A stretch of 64,000 nucleotides of DNA from the NCBI GenBank assembly GCA_038363925.1, contig JAQQWL010000002.1, positions 4,154,001-4,218,000 on the forward strand, given 5' to 3'. Positions 1 through 11,539 of the stretch are shown one piece after another. Origin of the DNA: Apiospora phragmitis (lineage: Eukaryota; Ascomycota; Sordariomycetes; Amphisphaeriales; Apiosporaceae). The translations under genes were made by a program, and so were the position numbers. The notes below the pieces were generated by a model that had not been told where the DNA came from, did not search any database, and saw nothing but the letters and a program-made list of their open reading frames with translations. How positions within the stretch are numbered: the first letter of the stretch is position 1; every line of letters begins with the position of its first letter.

Positions 1-2233
1 TGGCGGCCTCACTCCATTGATCGCGAGCGAGTAAGCCGCACACTTGTGGGACTCGTGTAGAAGTCGTGAGTCTGCTGCTTAGTCCGAATGTAGCGTACGC
101 CAAGAGATGAGGGTATCCAGTTTGAACAGTAGGTCTGTTTGCCGAGACCAGTGTACTGACCCCAAGCAGATCCTCTGCTCACGTGACTGCCTTGTATGTG
201 AGACAACCGCCTCCGACGTAGGCACGAAGAGGAGAATTTCCTCAATCAATCCATGCTCTCCTTGGGGGCTCTTGGCTCAGGCCCCAGCGATTTATCTAAC
301 CGGGTCTACACGCTGGAAGGGCGCAGTCTGACCACAACTTCACACTGGCTCCGATTTAGCGGGTGCGAGCTGAGACTTGAGATACCCACAGCATTATCAG
401 CCTCGCATCGATACCGGGTTGGGTCGATTCTGGGGTAGTGGTGTTCGAAATGGGGTAGCTGAGACTCGATATCCCAGACAAAGGAGAGTGGCAACGACTT
501 TTATCGCATCTGGCAGACCCGTCTGCCGATCCAGCTACTGCCGGGCCGAGTCGAATATCCTTTATACGGCCCCGTTTTGGTATACTGTTATGGGGCGAGC
601 TTCTTCCATCAAGACGACTGTCTGCTGACTTGGCGGTGGTCGGCAATGTGGGCCTGGTCATGGCTTCCGTCAATGTTCAGCTATATGGCGGCCAGAACAT
701 AACGATGGGAACCTAAGGGGCTTCATACTGTGACGGCTGCTATGAACGCCATAGAGAGTGAGTCGACATGTGGTTCACTACTTCTCGGGAGGTTAGGTTG
801 ATCTAATCCCCGTGGCCTTGACTTGCGTTTATGGGACCGATTCGCATTTGGGGGCTTCATGAATACGAACGAGGCCGGAGCTTAAGGTAAAGGCTGGCCA
901 TTAAGATGTTGCAGCAACGTTGTTTTCAACCATATTTCGATACTCACGCGTATCTTCGCCCTTCTAGAAGGCATATGACACGATCAAACATACCCAAAAT
1001 ATGTAATGCATGCATCCAACGCCCTGTATACCAACCAAGTGATACCTGACAGACACGGGTCTGGTGCAGCTACTGATATAACCTAGTGTGCAAAACAGGT
1101 TCTGTGCTGCGTTGGTTGATGACATCAGGTTCATGGCTCGCTGTCAGCTTACAAAGCTGGCATTGATATGATCGATCTATTGTTGAACAAGAGAATGCTC
1201 TGCACAGAGGCCTAGACCGCGGGGGAAATGAATGACAGGGCAACATTTGCGACATGCTTAAACGCCCACCCGAGAAAACCCGGAATCTCTCATTAGTGCC
1301 CATAAGAGCAGCGACCTCGACTACCGAAATAAAGCAGCAGATGCTGTTCAATACCAACAAACACTACGACAGGTGAGGGCGCGTCCAATAAACATTAGCG
1401 GTCTTGCCGCATATACGGGTTGATGGACGGGTGATGGCATGACGGATTGCCAAAACGAGACGTCGATTCACGAAAATATACAGGGTCTTCTTGAAAGTAA
1501 AATAATATATGCCGACGGAATGGGTCGTTGCATAGCAAATCTCCAGATCTGGCGCCATCCATCTACACTTGGCATTGATGTTAATCGTGGCGTGTTGCGA
1601 TCGATGGCCTGATGCTGGGTCTATAATGTGCGGGGACCTGCAGGCCAAATGCAACTTCTCACACACCCTCCGTATCGAACTCGAGTAGTAGCGGTGGCGT
1701 GTTCTCCCTCGCGAAGATGTCCCCAAATGGAATTGGAGGAGCAGTTGCAACTTGACTAGGCTTGGGGTGCAGTGTGTGAACATTGGGAATGTTGAGCACA
1801 CTGAGCACGGGGGCATCTGTCGATCTGTGGTGTGTATAGCCTTGAGAGGAAACGACACAATGTTATCTGGGGTCCTTGGAATGGGACAGAGGCAGTTTAT
1901 GGAGGAACATAAGACATCCTGGATGGATTTTAACGATTTTACTGGATTGGAGTATGCTGGAAAGCTACTTATGAAATACGCTACTAAGATCATCGAGAGC
2001 AAGTCGTCATCATCGTGCTCTTCGACCCTGATCAAAGGAACGCAATGCAACTCTAGGTTTAGAACCTTGATACTGATGCCTCTTCCTTCTCTACCCATCT
2101 AGATGCTTTGGATCTCCGATGTGATGTGATGTGATGGATGCTTATAATCCAAGCCCTTCCCTTTCCGTTTGGCTTATGTGTATGCCCTCTCCTGCTTCTC
2201 TCTCTCTCATGTCGACTTCCTTCGTCTGTTCCC
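1..2233. other. Stretch without a supported gene
   Basis: I see no conserved domain, tRNA or rRNA here. The only notable items are one long minus-strand reading frame (listed separately) and two short similar copies of a motif around AGCTGAGACT near 367-390 and 456-478. Base composition is mixed and not AT-rich, so this does not look like a heavily RIP-mutated transposon. Confidence 0.5.
1364..2098 (-). CDS. Uncertain open reading frame, 244 codons
   Basis: This frame opens with an ATG and stays open for 244 codons, which is longer than expected by chance in DNA of mixed composition. The predicted protein has no domain, motif or signal sequence that I recognise. A shorter plus-strand frame (1752-2102, 116 codons) overlaps it and looks about as protein-like, so coding strand is unresolved. 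It ends up 135 bp downstream of the small gene at 2234-2611 and could simply be that gene's 3' region. Function is unknown. Confidence 0.15.
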   Translation of the reverse strand: MGREGRGISIKVLNLELHCVPLIRVEEHDDDDLLSMILVAYFISSFPAYSNPVKSLKSIQDVLCSSINCLCPIPRTPDNIVSFPLKAIHTTDRQMPPCSVCSTFPMFTHCTPSLVKLQLLLQFHLGTSSRGRTRHRYYSSSIRRVCEKLHLACRSPHIIDPASGHRSQHATININAKCRWMAPDLEICYATTHSVGIYYFTFKKTLYIFVNRRLVLAIRHAITRPSTRICGKTANVYWTRPHLS

Positions 2234-2611
2234 CTATAGTTGAGCAACGGGATTAGTAGCGGCAGCAGCAGTAGGAGCGGCCGTAGTCGTCCTCGTGTAC
2301 TTGTTGGCCTTGACGATGCCGAACTTGATCTGCCGGTCGACGCCCTTGGCGACGCGCTCGAGCGGGAGGCGGTCGTCGAGGCGCTGGACCGTCCGGCCCA
2401 CGCGGGGCTCGACGCGCTGGGCCACCTTGGCGGCGGGCGACGCGAAGTAGGAGATGTTGCGCTCCCAGCGGGGCGCCCACTTGACCGTCTGGCTCGCGAG
2501 GCGCTCCTCGGCGCCCGGGAGCATCATGTAGAAGGGTGCGAAGCCGACGACGCCGGCGAAGCCGAAGGCGGCGACTTCGGAGGGTCGGGCGGCGGGGATG
2601 CGGACGGGCAT
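2234..2611 (-). CDS. Small conserved-looking protein with one membrane segment
   Basis: The 125-residue protein starts MPVRIPAARPSEVAAFGFAG and has one hydrophobic stretch at about residues 13-32, followed by a basic, amphipathic region with many paired charges. The tail after about residue 105 is a low-complexity Thr/Ala stretch. Codon use is strongly GC-rich at third positions, as in the THI4 gene nearby, which supports real coding. I have an impression of similar short proteins in related fungi but cannot name the family. A single N-terminal membrane span and basic body would suit a mitochondrial or ER membrane protein, but that is inference. No intron is needed and there is no frame break. 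Confidence 0.6.
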   Translation of the reverse strand: MPVRIPAARPSEVAAFGFAGVVGFAPFYMMLPGAEERLASQTVKWAPRWERNISYFASPAAKVAQRVEPRVGRTVQRLDDRLPLERVAKGVDRQIKFGIVKANKYTRTTTAAPTAAAATNPVAQL

Positions 2612-2960
2612 GGTGTTGTTGGTTGTTAGTTTGGTTGTGTGGTGATGATGGTGGTGGTTTGGATATTTGATGGTGAAGTAACGACCAAAAAGGGGGAGCG
2701 GGGGTTAAAGCCAACGCCACTGGATGTCTTTCCTTCGGGGGTCGCTGGGAGGGGAAAATAAATCCTTCTTATGCTTTAGACTTGGGGAACTTATTTGTTG
2801 TCAAGTGATCTTAGCAGAAACTAGTTGGTCGACCTTGATGGCCTGTGAGAGCTGTAGTTTGGTATTGGTCTAACAAACATATGTAAGAGAGGAGACGGGA
2901 GAAGACGCAGTGTAATGAGAATGTTGGGGGTGGTAGCCAGTTATTAATAAAGGGGGAACA

Positions 2961-3007
2961 GACACACACACACACACACACTCTCTCTCTCTCTCTCTCT
3001 CTCTCTC
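2961..3007. repeat. Compound (CA)n(CT)n microsatellite
   Basis: A run of about ten CA units passes directly into a run of about thirteen CT units. It lies roughly 350 bp upstream of the start codon of the minus-strand small gene. Such compound tracts are unstable in length and are common near fungal promoters. Confidence 0.9.
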
Positions 3008-4328
3008 CCACCCAACCGCCTTAGCTGCTGCTGCCGCCATCCGCTAACATTAATACTGTACTCTCTCTCTCCGTGTGTGTGTCGTATTCGTCCTACCTAC
3101 CTACCTGCTAGCCAGTATGCCCATCTTCACTCTGTTTGGGATGGCACAAGGAGCGGGGTAAGAGGCCAATGAGAGCAAGGCAACAACGTCGCAATGCCTC
3201 CTTCACATACCAATCATGTGCCGGAAGGGAGGTCAAGGATGCTCAGCCTATGTTTGTCTGAGCAGTAAATGAGCTACCATCCATCGAGAGGGAGGTCGTT
3301 CGATCGCTCTATTACTAACCATGTAGGCGCAGCGTACCAGCAAGGGAAGCTTTGGCAGGCCTTCAGGCACCCGGACAGCATAATGCGACAAAGCATATAC
3401 AATGGTCTGATTGGAGTTGCGCTGCTGTATGAGATGCAGCGACAAGGATCAATGCAGCACACACTTAAGATCTAGTATTACGTACGACTCAGGACTCCAA
3501 CTGACCTACTGTAACTGTTCTGCTGTCACTGAGCGACTGCTCGCTGAGGCTCTGCGGAATACCAAATTAAATCACAGAATCGAGCCTAGTCTCCCAGAGA
3601 CTTCGAGATATTGGTTCGAGTATACGATTTTCGAAGTCGTGTTGTCCACTTCGTTGTTTCGAGAGAGACCTCACGTGGTGCCCGATCCAGATTAGGCATC
3701 TCAAGGGTAGCGCTAACCCCGCTTCCCCAGACGGCCAGTGGAACAGCGTAGCTGGCACACTCCACTGAATTTCCGGGGTGAGATCCCGCACTGCAAGGTG
3801 GTGCATTGTCCAACTCGTTTTGGGTGCAAGTCGCTCATCCTCGTTGTGAGTGTACTGGCTTTCGTAAGCAAGCCACTTGAGCGACAGAAGCACCATTTGT
3901 GTTGGCCGATATCCGACCTGCCTGATGAGAGGTGCTGACAGCGACTGCAGAGTGCGAGTTGTGGAGGGTCACTTTTCCATACTCCTGCTTCTTCGCATCT
4001 TGAATACACGATAAAGGTGTAGTGTAGTATCGTTGTGTTTTGAAGCAAGGACCCCCTACTTTTCATTCGAGGCACACAACTTCTGATTGACACTTTGAAT
4101 CATAAGGTTCATATGCAATCTTAGATTCTCGGCGCCTAAAGCTCAAAACGTCGTGGCATTTCGGGTTCATGTCCGGAAGTGTGGACCAGCAAGTTGAGAG
4201 AGCATGCGACAAATCTCCTCGAGAGCCAAAGCGGAACTTCACAAAATAGACTTCAGCTTATATAAGTTCGATAACAATGTATTTTTCTTGGCGATCCTCC
4301 GACGCATCATGGCAAGTCGCTGAGGAAT

Positions 4329-4353
4329 GGCGTGGACGTCCACGTGGACGTGC
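4329..4353. repeat. Overlapping 12-bp palindromes
   Basis: Two perfect 12-bp palindromes, GTGGACGTCCAC and GTCCACGTGGAC, overlap here and share GTCCAC. The second contains a CACGTG E-box. The site is about 410 bp upstream of the PGAM-family start codon, so a protein-binding site is possible, but nothing else supports that. Confidence 0.5.
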
Positions 4354-4762
4354 CATAGCATATCTAGCTAGGCATTCGATGGTTTGTGAAGTAGATGAGC
4401 AGGTTGTTGCTTGGGCTGCGACCAATATACGCCGAATAAAAGGACGTTGCAGTTCGGCGGCATGCGATAGTGACTGACATAGGAAGGGAAACCATCTAAA
4501 TTCGTGATTCAGGATTGCTTTCTCATTAATGTCGTTATGATTGGGTCCCTCAACCATACAATCAACATGCGATGCAATGCCTACGTTGTGCCATCGCCGC
4601 TGGAGTCAACCGGGTTCAACTATGGGCTCTCTCATTAGCGTACGGTGGGTGTCACGTGAGGAGCCACCATCTAACCTACCTCCTTTCCCAATTCATCTTC
4701 ATTAACGCAGATATTCAACGAGACCTTCAACAAGGGTCCCGGGAGGATGTTGTCGCAAAAAA

Positions 4763-5723
4763 ATGCATTTGCTGCTTGTTCGCCACGGCGAATCAACAGA
4801 TAATGTAGCAAACCTCTAGTGAGTTGCACTGCAATCAGCACCAGAATGACGGTTCATCTTGTCTAATATTTACGGTTAACAGCGCTGGGTCTCGCGATGC
4901 TCCCTTGACCAATCATGGGGTTCTCCAAGCAAAACGACTAGGAGATCATCTGGTCTCTCGTGCTCCTGCAATTGGCCACATCACTCACATTTTCACGTCA
5001 AATCTCCAACGGGCCTACAAAACAGCGGAAGCCGTTGCCAATGCCCAGATCCGTTCAGGTGGCGGCAGTAGCAACAGCGACACCGAACCTGTCATTGCAG
5101 ACGTCACGCAGCTTACGGAGCTTCGCGAGAAAGACTTTGGCTCATCCGAAGGCAAGAGGTTCGGCTCCAAGTCCAACGATGCCGCCCTACGCGCAGCCGA
5201 GTCGGACGCGGAAACGCGCGATGCCATGATGATCCGAGCAAACCGCTTCATCGATGTTCATTTACTTCCCGTGTTCGAGGCAGGCGCTACCAAGAACTCC
5301 TCGGTACTGATTGTGGCCCATGGCATCATCCTGAATTCGCTTCTTAGGGCCTTGGCCGCCAGATTCCCCTCCGCCGCCAACGAGGCCGCGAGCGACAGTC
5401 ATGCTGCGTGGAGCAATACTGGTGTGCTGCAGGCCAAGGTCCAAGCCGTGAAATGCAAGGGAGATACCAGCAAAGCGTTGGCAGGTTCCACTCCTGACGA
5501 CTCACGGGATTCTCCTGGCTCTCAGGAGCCTCGGCCGAGCACCTCGACGAAATTCACTGTGTTAGTGCAGTTTACCAACAATATAGACCATCTCAGTGGC
5601 CTAAAGAAAACTCGAGGCGGTATAGGTAGCGCTCAGTTCGACTCTCGGCAGCGGACTATGGATACATTCTTCACCTCGGCGTCAAAGAAGCGCAAAGCTG
5701 AATCAGAAGCAGATAGGAATTGA
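4763..5723 (+). CDS. Histidine phosphatase (PGAM/RHG) family protein with C-terminal PIP box
   Basis: Exon 1 (4763-4818) encodes MHLLLVRHGESTDN, which carries the RHG phosphohistidine motif with the nucleophile at His8. A 64-nt intron (4819-4882, GTGAGT...AG) joins it in frame to a 298-residue protein. Later family marks are the Arg in SNLQRAYKTAEAV, the acid region LTELREKDFG, and the second catalytic His in VLIVAHGIILNSLL. The family covers mutases and phosphatases of varied substrates, and the substrate here is unknown. The end of the protein is unusual: QRTMDTFF at about residues 275-282 fits the PCNA-interacting PIP-box consensus (Q-x-x-hydrophobic-x-x-aromatic-aromatic). It is followed by a basic KKRK patch that could be a nuclear signal. 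A nuclear, PCNA-associated role is inferred. No frame break was found. Confidence 0.85.
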
Positions 5724-5830
5724 ATCATCTTGTCCGAATGGGCGACACGCAGCTTTGGGGTGTTAGGCAACGATTGCATTCGTGTCCAGGGTTCTCAAGC
5801 TGTTATGGACGAGACGAGGAAGGTCGGTCA

Positions 5831-5904
5831 AAAATATCGAGCTACCCCTATTTGACCTGGGGCATCAGAAGGTCAAATAGAAATAAGGGGTAGCTCGTAT
5901 ATTT
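5831..5904. repeat. Imperfect inverted repeat (hairpin)
   Basis: The left arm (5831-5857) and right arm (5871-5904) are reverse complements apart from small insertions in the right arm. The paired blocks are TATTTGACC with GGTCAAATA, CGAGCTACCCC with GGGGTAGCTCG, and AAAATAT with ATATTTT. The loop is about 13 nt. It starts about 107 bp after the PGAM-family stop codon, so it could form a strong hairpin in that 3' UTR or be a small remnant inverted-repeat element. Confidence 0.8.
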
Positions 5905-7087
5905 TGTCGGGCGACGCGCAGCATCGGCAGCGCCTTCGAGTCGCACGCAAGACCTGATATAATACCCAGTTGTAGACATGGTTACAGCCATTGCTCTCCA
6001 TCCATGAGGACTAGAAGGAAACACGGCCTCGGTTGCTTCCGAGGCAGAGGCTACATAGGTCCTCAAGTAGAAGCCATTTGGAGTTCTGGTGGTTGAATTC
6101 GTATATGGGCAACTCCTGGATCAACACTCTGGATCTTCAATTTGAGAAATCTCATGCTACGCTCCGAATTTCAGTATACATATGCACTCAACAGATTTTT
6201 GGATGGCAATTGGTCGCACTAAATGAAAAGAGACTCGTACTTGGATCGAATATGGGGAAATCTTAGGAACATGAAGTACCGTCCCAGTGAGGGTATCGAT
6301 ACAGAAATTGTGGGTCTAGGCTAGACAAACGTTACGGTCAATTATTGAGCCGGTTGTTAGAGGCCCCACTATGCAAAAAACCCTCCCACTGTCAATTTCG
6401 ACGCTATATAATTCTCATCTTCCACCGAACTCCCAAGGTCTTCATCTTTCTTCAACATCAAGAACTGTCTTGATACCAGGCGAATTAGATCTTGCTACGA
6501 GTGCCTCCTTTACAGCAGGCCATTGCGTACAGATCGCTGTGCAACAATATGACACCATTGTAATGGGCCTTTGTCGCGATTGCAGCTCCATGCCCAGGTA
6601 AGTCAGGCCGATCGACCACAACACCGAGCAAAAGCCTCTCGGTCCGACGACCCAATCGACGTGGCAATTAGTGATCACAATGGTATGTTTACTCTCCAGC
6701 TCTCTTCTCACCTCTTCCCTTTTCATGATGAAAAAGCGTAATTCACAGACCTGTTCCGAATTTTAATGTGGATACAATTTCGTCCAACCGCTATCTGACA
6801 TTCCTACCCTCAACCATTTTTTCTCTGCCAACCCCTTTTGAAGCTTGCGCTTACGAGAAATCAGTTTTACTAGGTTTTATATCCAGAATTCTCTGATGTG
6901 ATATTATTCGGACACACAGATGAATGACAACGGTTTTTTGTTGCCTTGAGAAGTTGCACGTTCATATCACTAGCTTATCTACATGAAATTCATTAAATTT
7001 TCCAAGTCATATATTATTCCGTATTCAACGTGACGCTTGGTAATTCAACTCGTGACATATCGTAGCAACGATCCATACATTGATTTC
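5905..7087. other. Intergenic region, nothing recognised
   Basis: The gap separates the 3' ends of the convergent PGAM-family and Atl1-like genes. Short frames on both strands (for example 6442-6726, minus) show no domain. No RNA gene was recognised. Confidence 0.5.
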
Positions 7088-7591
7088 CTATCGTTCGGCC
7101 TCTCCCTCATCCTCGTCGTCGTCGTCATCGAACTCATCGGCTTCAGACGGCAATGAGCGTGGAAACCATCCATATTGGCTGAAGTCCACCGAGAGCTCGC
7201 CTAGCGAACCGGTGGATACCTCCACTCCCTCGGCCTCGAGAGCCGCCGCCTGGTTCCGAGCACCGGAGGGCTGTGATCTAACGTAGTGACCCATGAGTTT
7301 TAGATCCTGCTTGTCCCGGTAAGGCTGTTGCTGCTTTCCCTGGTGTTACTTACCTGGGAGATATGATCCCTTTGGAGTTGATGACTCTTTGCCACGGCAC
7401 ATTGTCATGGTTGTGCCGCGAATCCGGGTCTTGCGAGAGATGCTTCAAGCAGAGGCCTACTTGGCGAGGTCTCTGGGGGTGCCCACCAGCTTGGCGATGT
7501 GTCCATAGGTCGTGACCTTGCCCGGTGGGATCTCTCGAACGGCGCTGTATACGGCTAGGAAGAAGGCGGCCGCCTCGTCCGAACGCGCCAT
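7088..7591 (-). CDS. atl1: Alkyltransferase-like protein (Atl1/MGMT-fold), frame broken
   Basis: Atl1-type proteins bind O6-alkylguanine in DNA without repairing it and flag it for nucleotide excision repair. Exon 1 (7591-7354) begins MARSDEAAAFF and holds VREIPPGKVTTYGHIAKLVG, the DNA-binding entry of the MGMT fold. It also holds VPWQRVINSKG, where Trp replaces the active Cys of MGMT (PCHR), so a methyl-acceptor role is excluded. A 76-nt intron (7278-7353) leads to exon 2, with EGVEVSTGSLGELSVDFSQY and an acidic tail (EFDDDDDEDEGE). One base is missing in the C-run at about 7475-7479 (read on the minus strand after LVGTP). Adding one restores the usual RPRQVG segment and gives 142 residues. 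Without it the frame stops after about 44 codons. An assembly error is more likely than a true pseudogene. Confidence 0.8.
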
Positions 7592-8169
7592 ATTGTTGGC
7601 GGATGCTGATGCGTAATTGTAGGATGATAATGCTCCAAGGTACGCAAGCTCTGGCGTAGGGCGTAGGGCGTAGCACTTTTTGTGGGCATGCGCGGTATGT
7701 GCGATAATCGCTTCAGGTTTGGGAGGTTGTTGGTCAATTTGGTCTCGGCCTGTTGTGTTGCGGAAAGATGGTGGTGGACCCAGACTTTGCGAAGATCGTC
7801 GTCCTACTTGGCAGGTTCGACAACAACGAATAGTACTGTCTCTCTGGTACTGTCGGGGTAGTTCGGAGGATGAGGTAAGTAGTGTAGGTACAGAGCCATT
7901 ACTTGCCCGTTAGAGTACACGCTTAGTCTCGGGCGGTTGTCGTCCAGGCTTTGTTTCGTAGGATTGCATATTCAACGGCACTAGTCGCGAGAAATACAGT
8001 TCGCCTATTTTCTCGTCTATCCAACCAGCACACACACATTATGAGCAGATTCCAATGAGAACCCACCCTGTTATCAAACTCGACCATTCGATTCACCTCC
8101 GACTACTATGAACTGCGAAGCGATCCTAACCATGACGACACGATGTACAATGTCGTTGTAGCACATGGC
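7592..8169. other. Divergent intergenic region upstream of Atl1-like gene and THI4
   Basis: This stretch lies between the Atl1-like start codon and the proposed 5' splice site of the THI4 leader. It should hold both promoters. I see no clear TATA box or named binding site. Confidence 0.4.
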
Positions 8170-8856
8170 GTGAGTAACCAACCTACCCCTCTTCTGTCCC
8201 CCTCCTCCCATCTCTGAGGCCATGGCTATATATTCATCACTGAGCGTCCCCTTCTCAAGTTATTGTTATTGTCTTCCGATTCCTCATAGTCACCTATTCC
8301 ATTAGCAAAACCGCACTCGAGTCTACATTCAGACCTCCAAACGAACACACACACAAGTAGTACGCACCGTGACTCATCATCACGGATCTCTACTTCCCCT
8401 GTTCCCCCAGAACATCCCACTAACATACAATGGCAGACTTGTACACTTGCTTGGTACGGGTCGTCATCATGGTGGCGATGGAAGCCATGGCCTCGAACGG
8501 GTTATCCAGAAGTCACTATAGGTGACCACATATGACACAAAGTCATGATCATGAACCACCCTCATAAATCATCACTATCAGGTAATGGCTTGAGGCGAGC
8601 TGAGCCGGTGTTCGTGTCTCTGTGCCTCCCATTCGGACCACCATATCCCCCCTCATCCAACCACTCTCACCTTGCGTGTGCAGTTGGAGATGGGGGGATG
8701 CGGAACTGGTGAGATGAAGGGAGGTGTTCTCCAACAGAGCTCGTTCTGAGATTATACGGCGTAAAACTTGATCTGGATAATACCAGCGAAAGGATCATGC
8801 TCTTCATTGTCCAATCCCCTCAGAGTCCCTGGGCATTAGTACTGACTCCTTCCCAG
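8170..8856 (+). other. Proposed 5' UTR intron of THI4 containing the riboswitch
   Basis: A consensus donor GTGAGT lies at 8170 and a pyrimidine-rich acceptor ending CCTTCCCAG at 8856, with a possible branch site ACTGACT just before it. The acceptor is 26 nt before the THI4 start codon. In fungi, THI genes are known to place the TPP aptamer inside a leader intron so that TPP binding changes splice-site choice. Both exact splice sites here are inferred and other donors inside the interval are possible. Confidence 0.5.
8597..8802 (+). promoter_or_regulatory. TPP riboswitch (THI element)
   Basis: The aptamer binds thiamine pyrophosphate and represses the downstream thiamine gene. The 3' half is close to consensus: CTGAGA (8746-8751), then CTTGATCTGG, ATAATACCAGCG and AAGGATCA to about 8797. 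Helix P4 pairs TGATC with GATCA and P5 pairs CTGG with CCAG. The 5' half is CCGGTGTTC at 8605, whose CCG and T pair with ACGG after CTGAGA (P2). P1 pairs GAGC (8597-8600) with GCTC (8799-8802). The P3 arm is long, about 135 nt, and contains complementary blocks such as CTCTCACC with GGTGAGATG, typical of the extended P3 in fungal examples. It lies 81 nt before the THI4 start codon. Confidence 0.92.
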
Positions 8857-8870
8857 AAAACAACATCTAA

Positions 8871-9920
<1,050 letters not shown>

Positions 9921-11539
9921 GAGGAAGGCAATACAATACATACATACATACACGCTAAACCCCTCTTTCTGCTGCTTTTCAGACTGGGGCGGCAGTGGGT
10001 TTCATTCCAGGGCAAGTGTGGAATAAGATTGTCTGCTAAGGGGAGGAAGGACGCTTTCTTTGTGGTAGCAAACACAGCAAACATCTTGTGTTGCAGATTT
10101 ACTCATTGTCATATCATTCCCACTCCTGGGAGTATAAATTGAAACAAGCAAGTCAAAACTACGTACGCTCCACCATATGTTGATGAAACCGTATACATAC
10201 CTTTCCGATAGTATGGGCGTCGATGGATCTCTTGTGCTTGGAGTATGTATCGCACTTGACCCTAAACTACTGTCTCCCATCGCGTAGACCCCCACCACCC
10301 CTCCGAGTTGGTTGTAACGTACACACTCCTCCACAGGTGTGCTGCTAACTCGGTCGACTATACGACGACTCATCGATATCACGTGTGGCCAGTTATGCAG
10401 CAAGCATCATATGGAGCAGGGGGAAAGAGACGTTCTACATTCCAACAACTATATAGCAACAGCAGGCTGGCTCATTTGTGCGATTATGTCCGTCCACAGT
10501 CATCAACGACGCCCCCTTCATTACCGTGACATAGCCATCTTCGTGTGCTACATTTATCGATGGGGTGAGGGCATGATACTCGACTTCTCCCTCCCACCCT
10601 CTATCTCTTTCACTCTTCGTCTTCTCTTTCTCTCTCTTTCCACGTATCCAGCCCTCTCGTTTACATAACCATCACACCACCCCCTTTCAACCCCGCTCGA
10701 GAAAACAGAAACAAAAAACGAAGAGAGAAGCATCAGTTGGGGTAGTAGTAGCTGCAGTAGTGAAACCAGTTTATCAAAAACGCGCGCAGAAGCAGAGAAC
10801 ACGCTGCCACCTGTAGTGAAGTGAAGACAAAATAAAATAACATGAAGCCACGACATTAGAAAACAAGTAGAAGACAAAATTCAGAAATTGGTGTAAAAGT
10901 GGTATCTCAGAATGGACAATTCGGCTCGGGCCTCTCAAGCAGCATTCTTTTCTCATATGTAGAAGGTCGGTTTCCTCTTCTGTTTCTCCATCCTCCCATC
11001 TCCCCTTGGCAAAGCGGAGCGTGGGCGGATTGTCAGAAACAAGGAGAGATTAAGTATAGAGGGGCGGACAAGAAACGCTGTCATTAGATGTTGTGAAGGA
11101 TTTAGGTTTCATTCCATCCGTAGGCACGTCGCTATGCTCGCGTGGATTTTGTTCGTTTCCCGTCCAAAGTCGTCGTGAATTGTAGGTCAACTGTGTAAGG
11201 TTGACTACAGAAGATGTGGTGTAGTTTGGGTCATGGTCGAAATTAAAGTGAAGATCGTAAAGGGGAGGGCAAGAAGCGTAAATGCCCGAGGATAAGACCC
11301 AAAACGAGGAGCGGCTCGTCTCGAATGCAGTATGGTGGTAGAGTACAAGAGAATACAAGCAGTGGTTGCAGGGTGAGGAAATACAGTCAAGCCACCCTGA
11401 AGACCTGGAGCATTTGGGTCCAAGACGGCAGGGCGAGCTCAAAACGAGACTGCACGGTGATATGGTATCCATCCGAGTACAGGAAATATATAGCCAAGAA
11501 CGCCAAGCAGACCAAGAGAACGGCCAAAAGCGGCAACGC
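9921..11539. other. Intergenic region between convergent THI4 and kinesin genes
   Basis: No further gene is supported. The first part should contain the 3' ends of THI4 and the last part that of the kinesin gene. A pyrimidine-rich stretch lies at about 10580-10660. No RNA gene was recognised. Confidence 0.45.

Larger units (their letters stand above)
2612..4762. other. Intergenic region with microsatellites
   Basis: No gene is supported between the small membrane protein and the PGAM-family gene. The region holds a CA/CT microsatellite, a further CT and GT run near 3061-3080, and an overlapping palindrome near 4330. Reading frames here are short and lack recognisable domains. Confidence 0.5.

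Noticed and set aside
7280..7360. A possible U1 snRNA start, from the sequence ACTTACCTGG
   Set aside because: It is the complement of the 5' splice site of the Atl1-like intron, and no snRNA structure follows.
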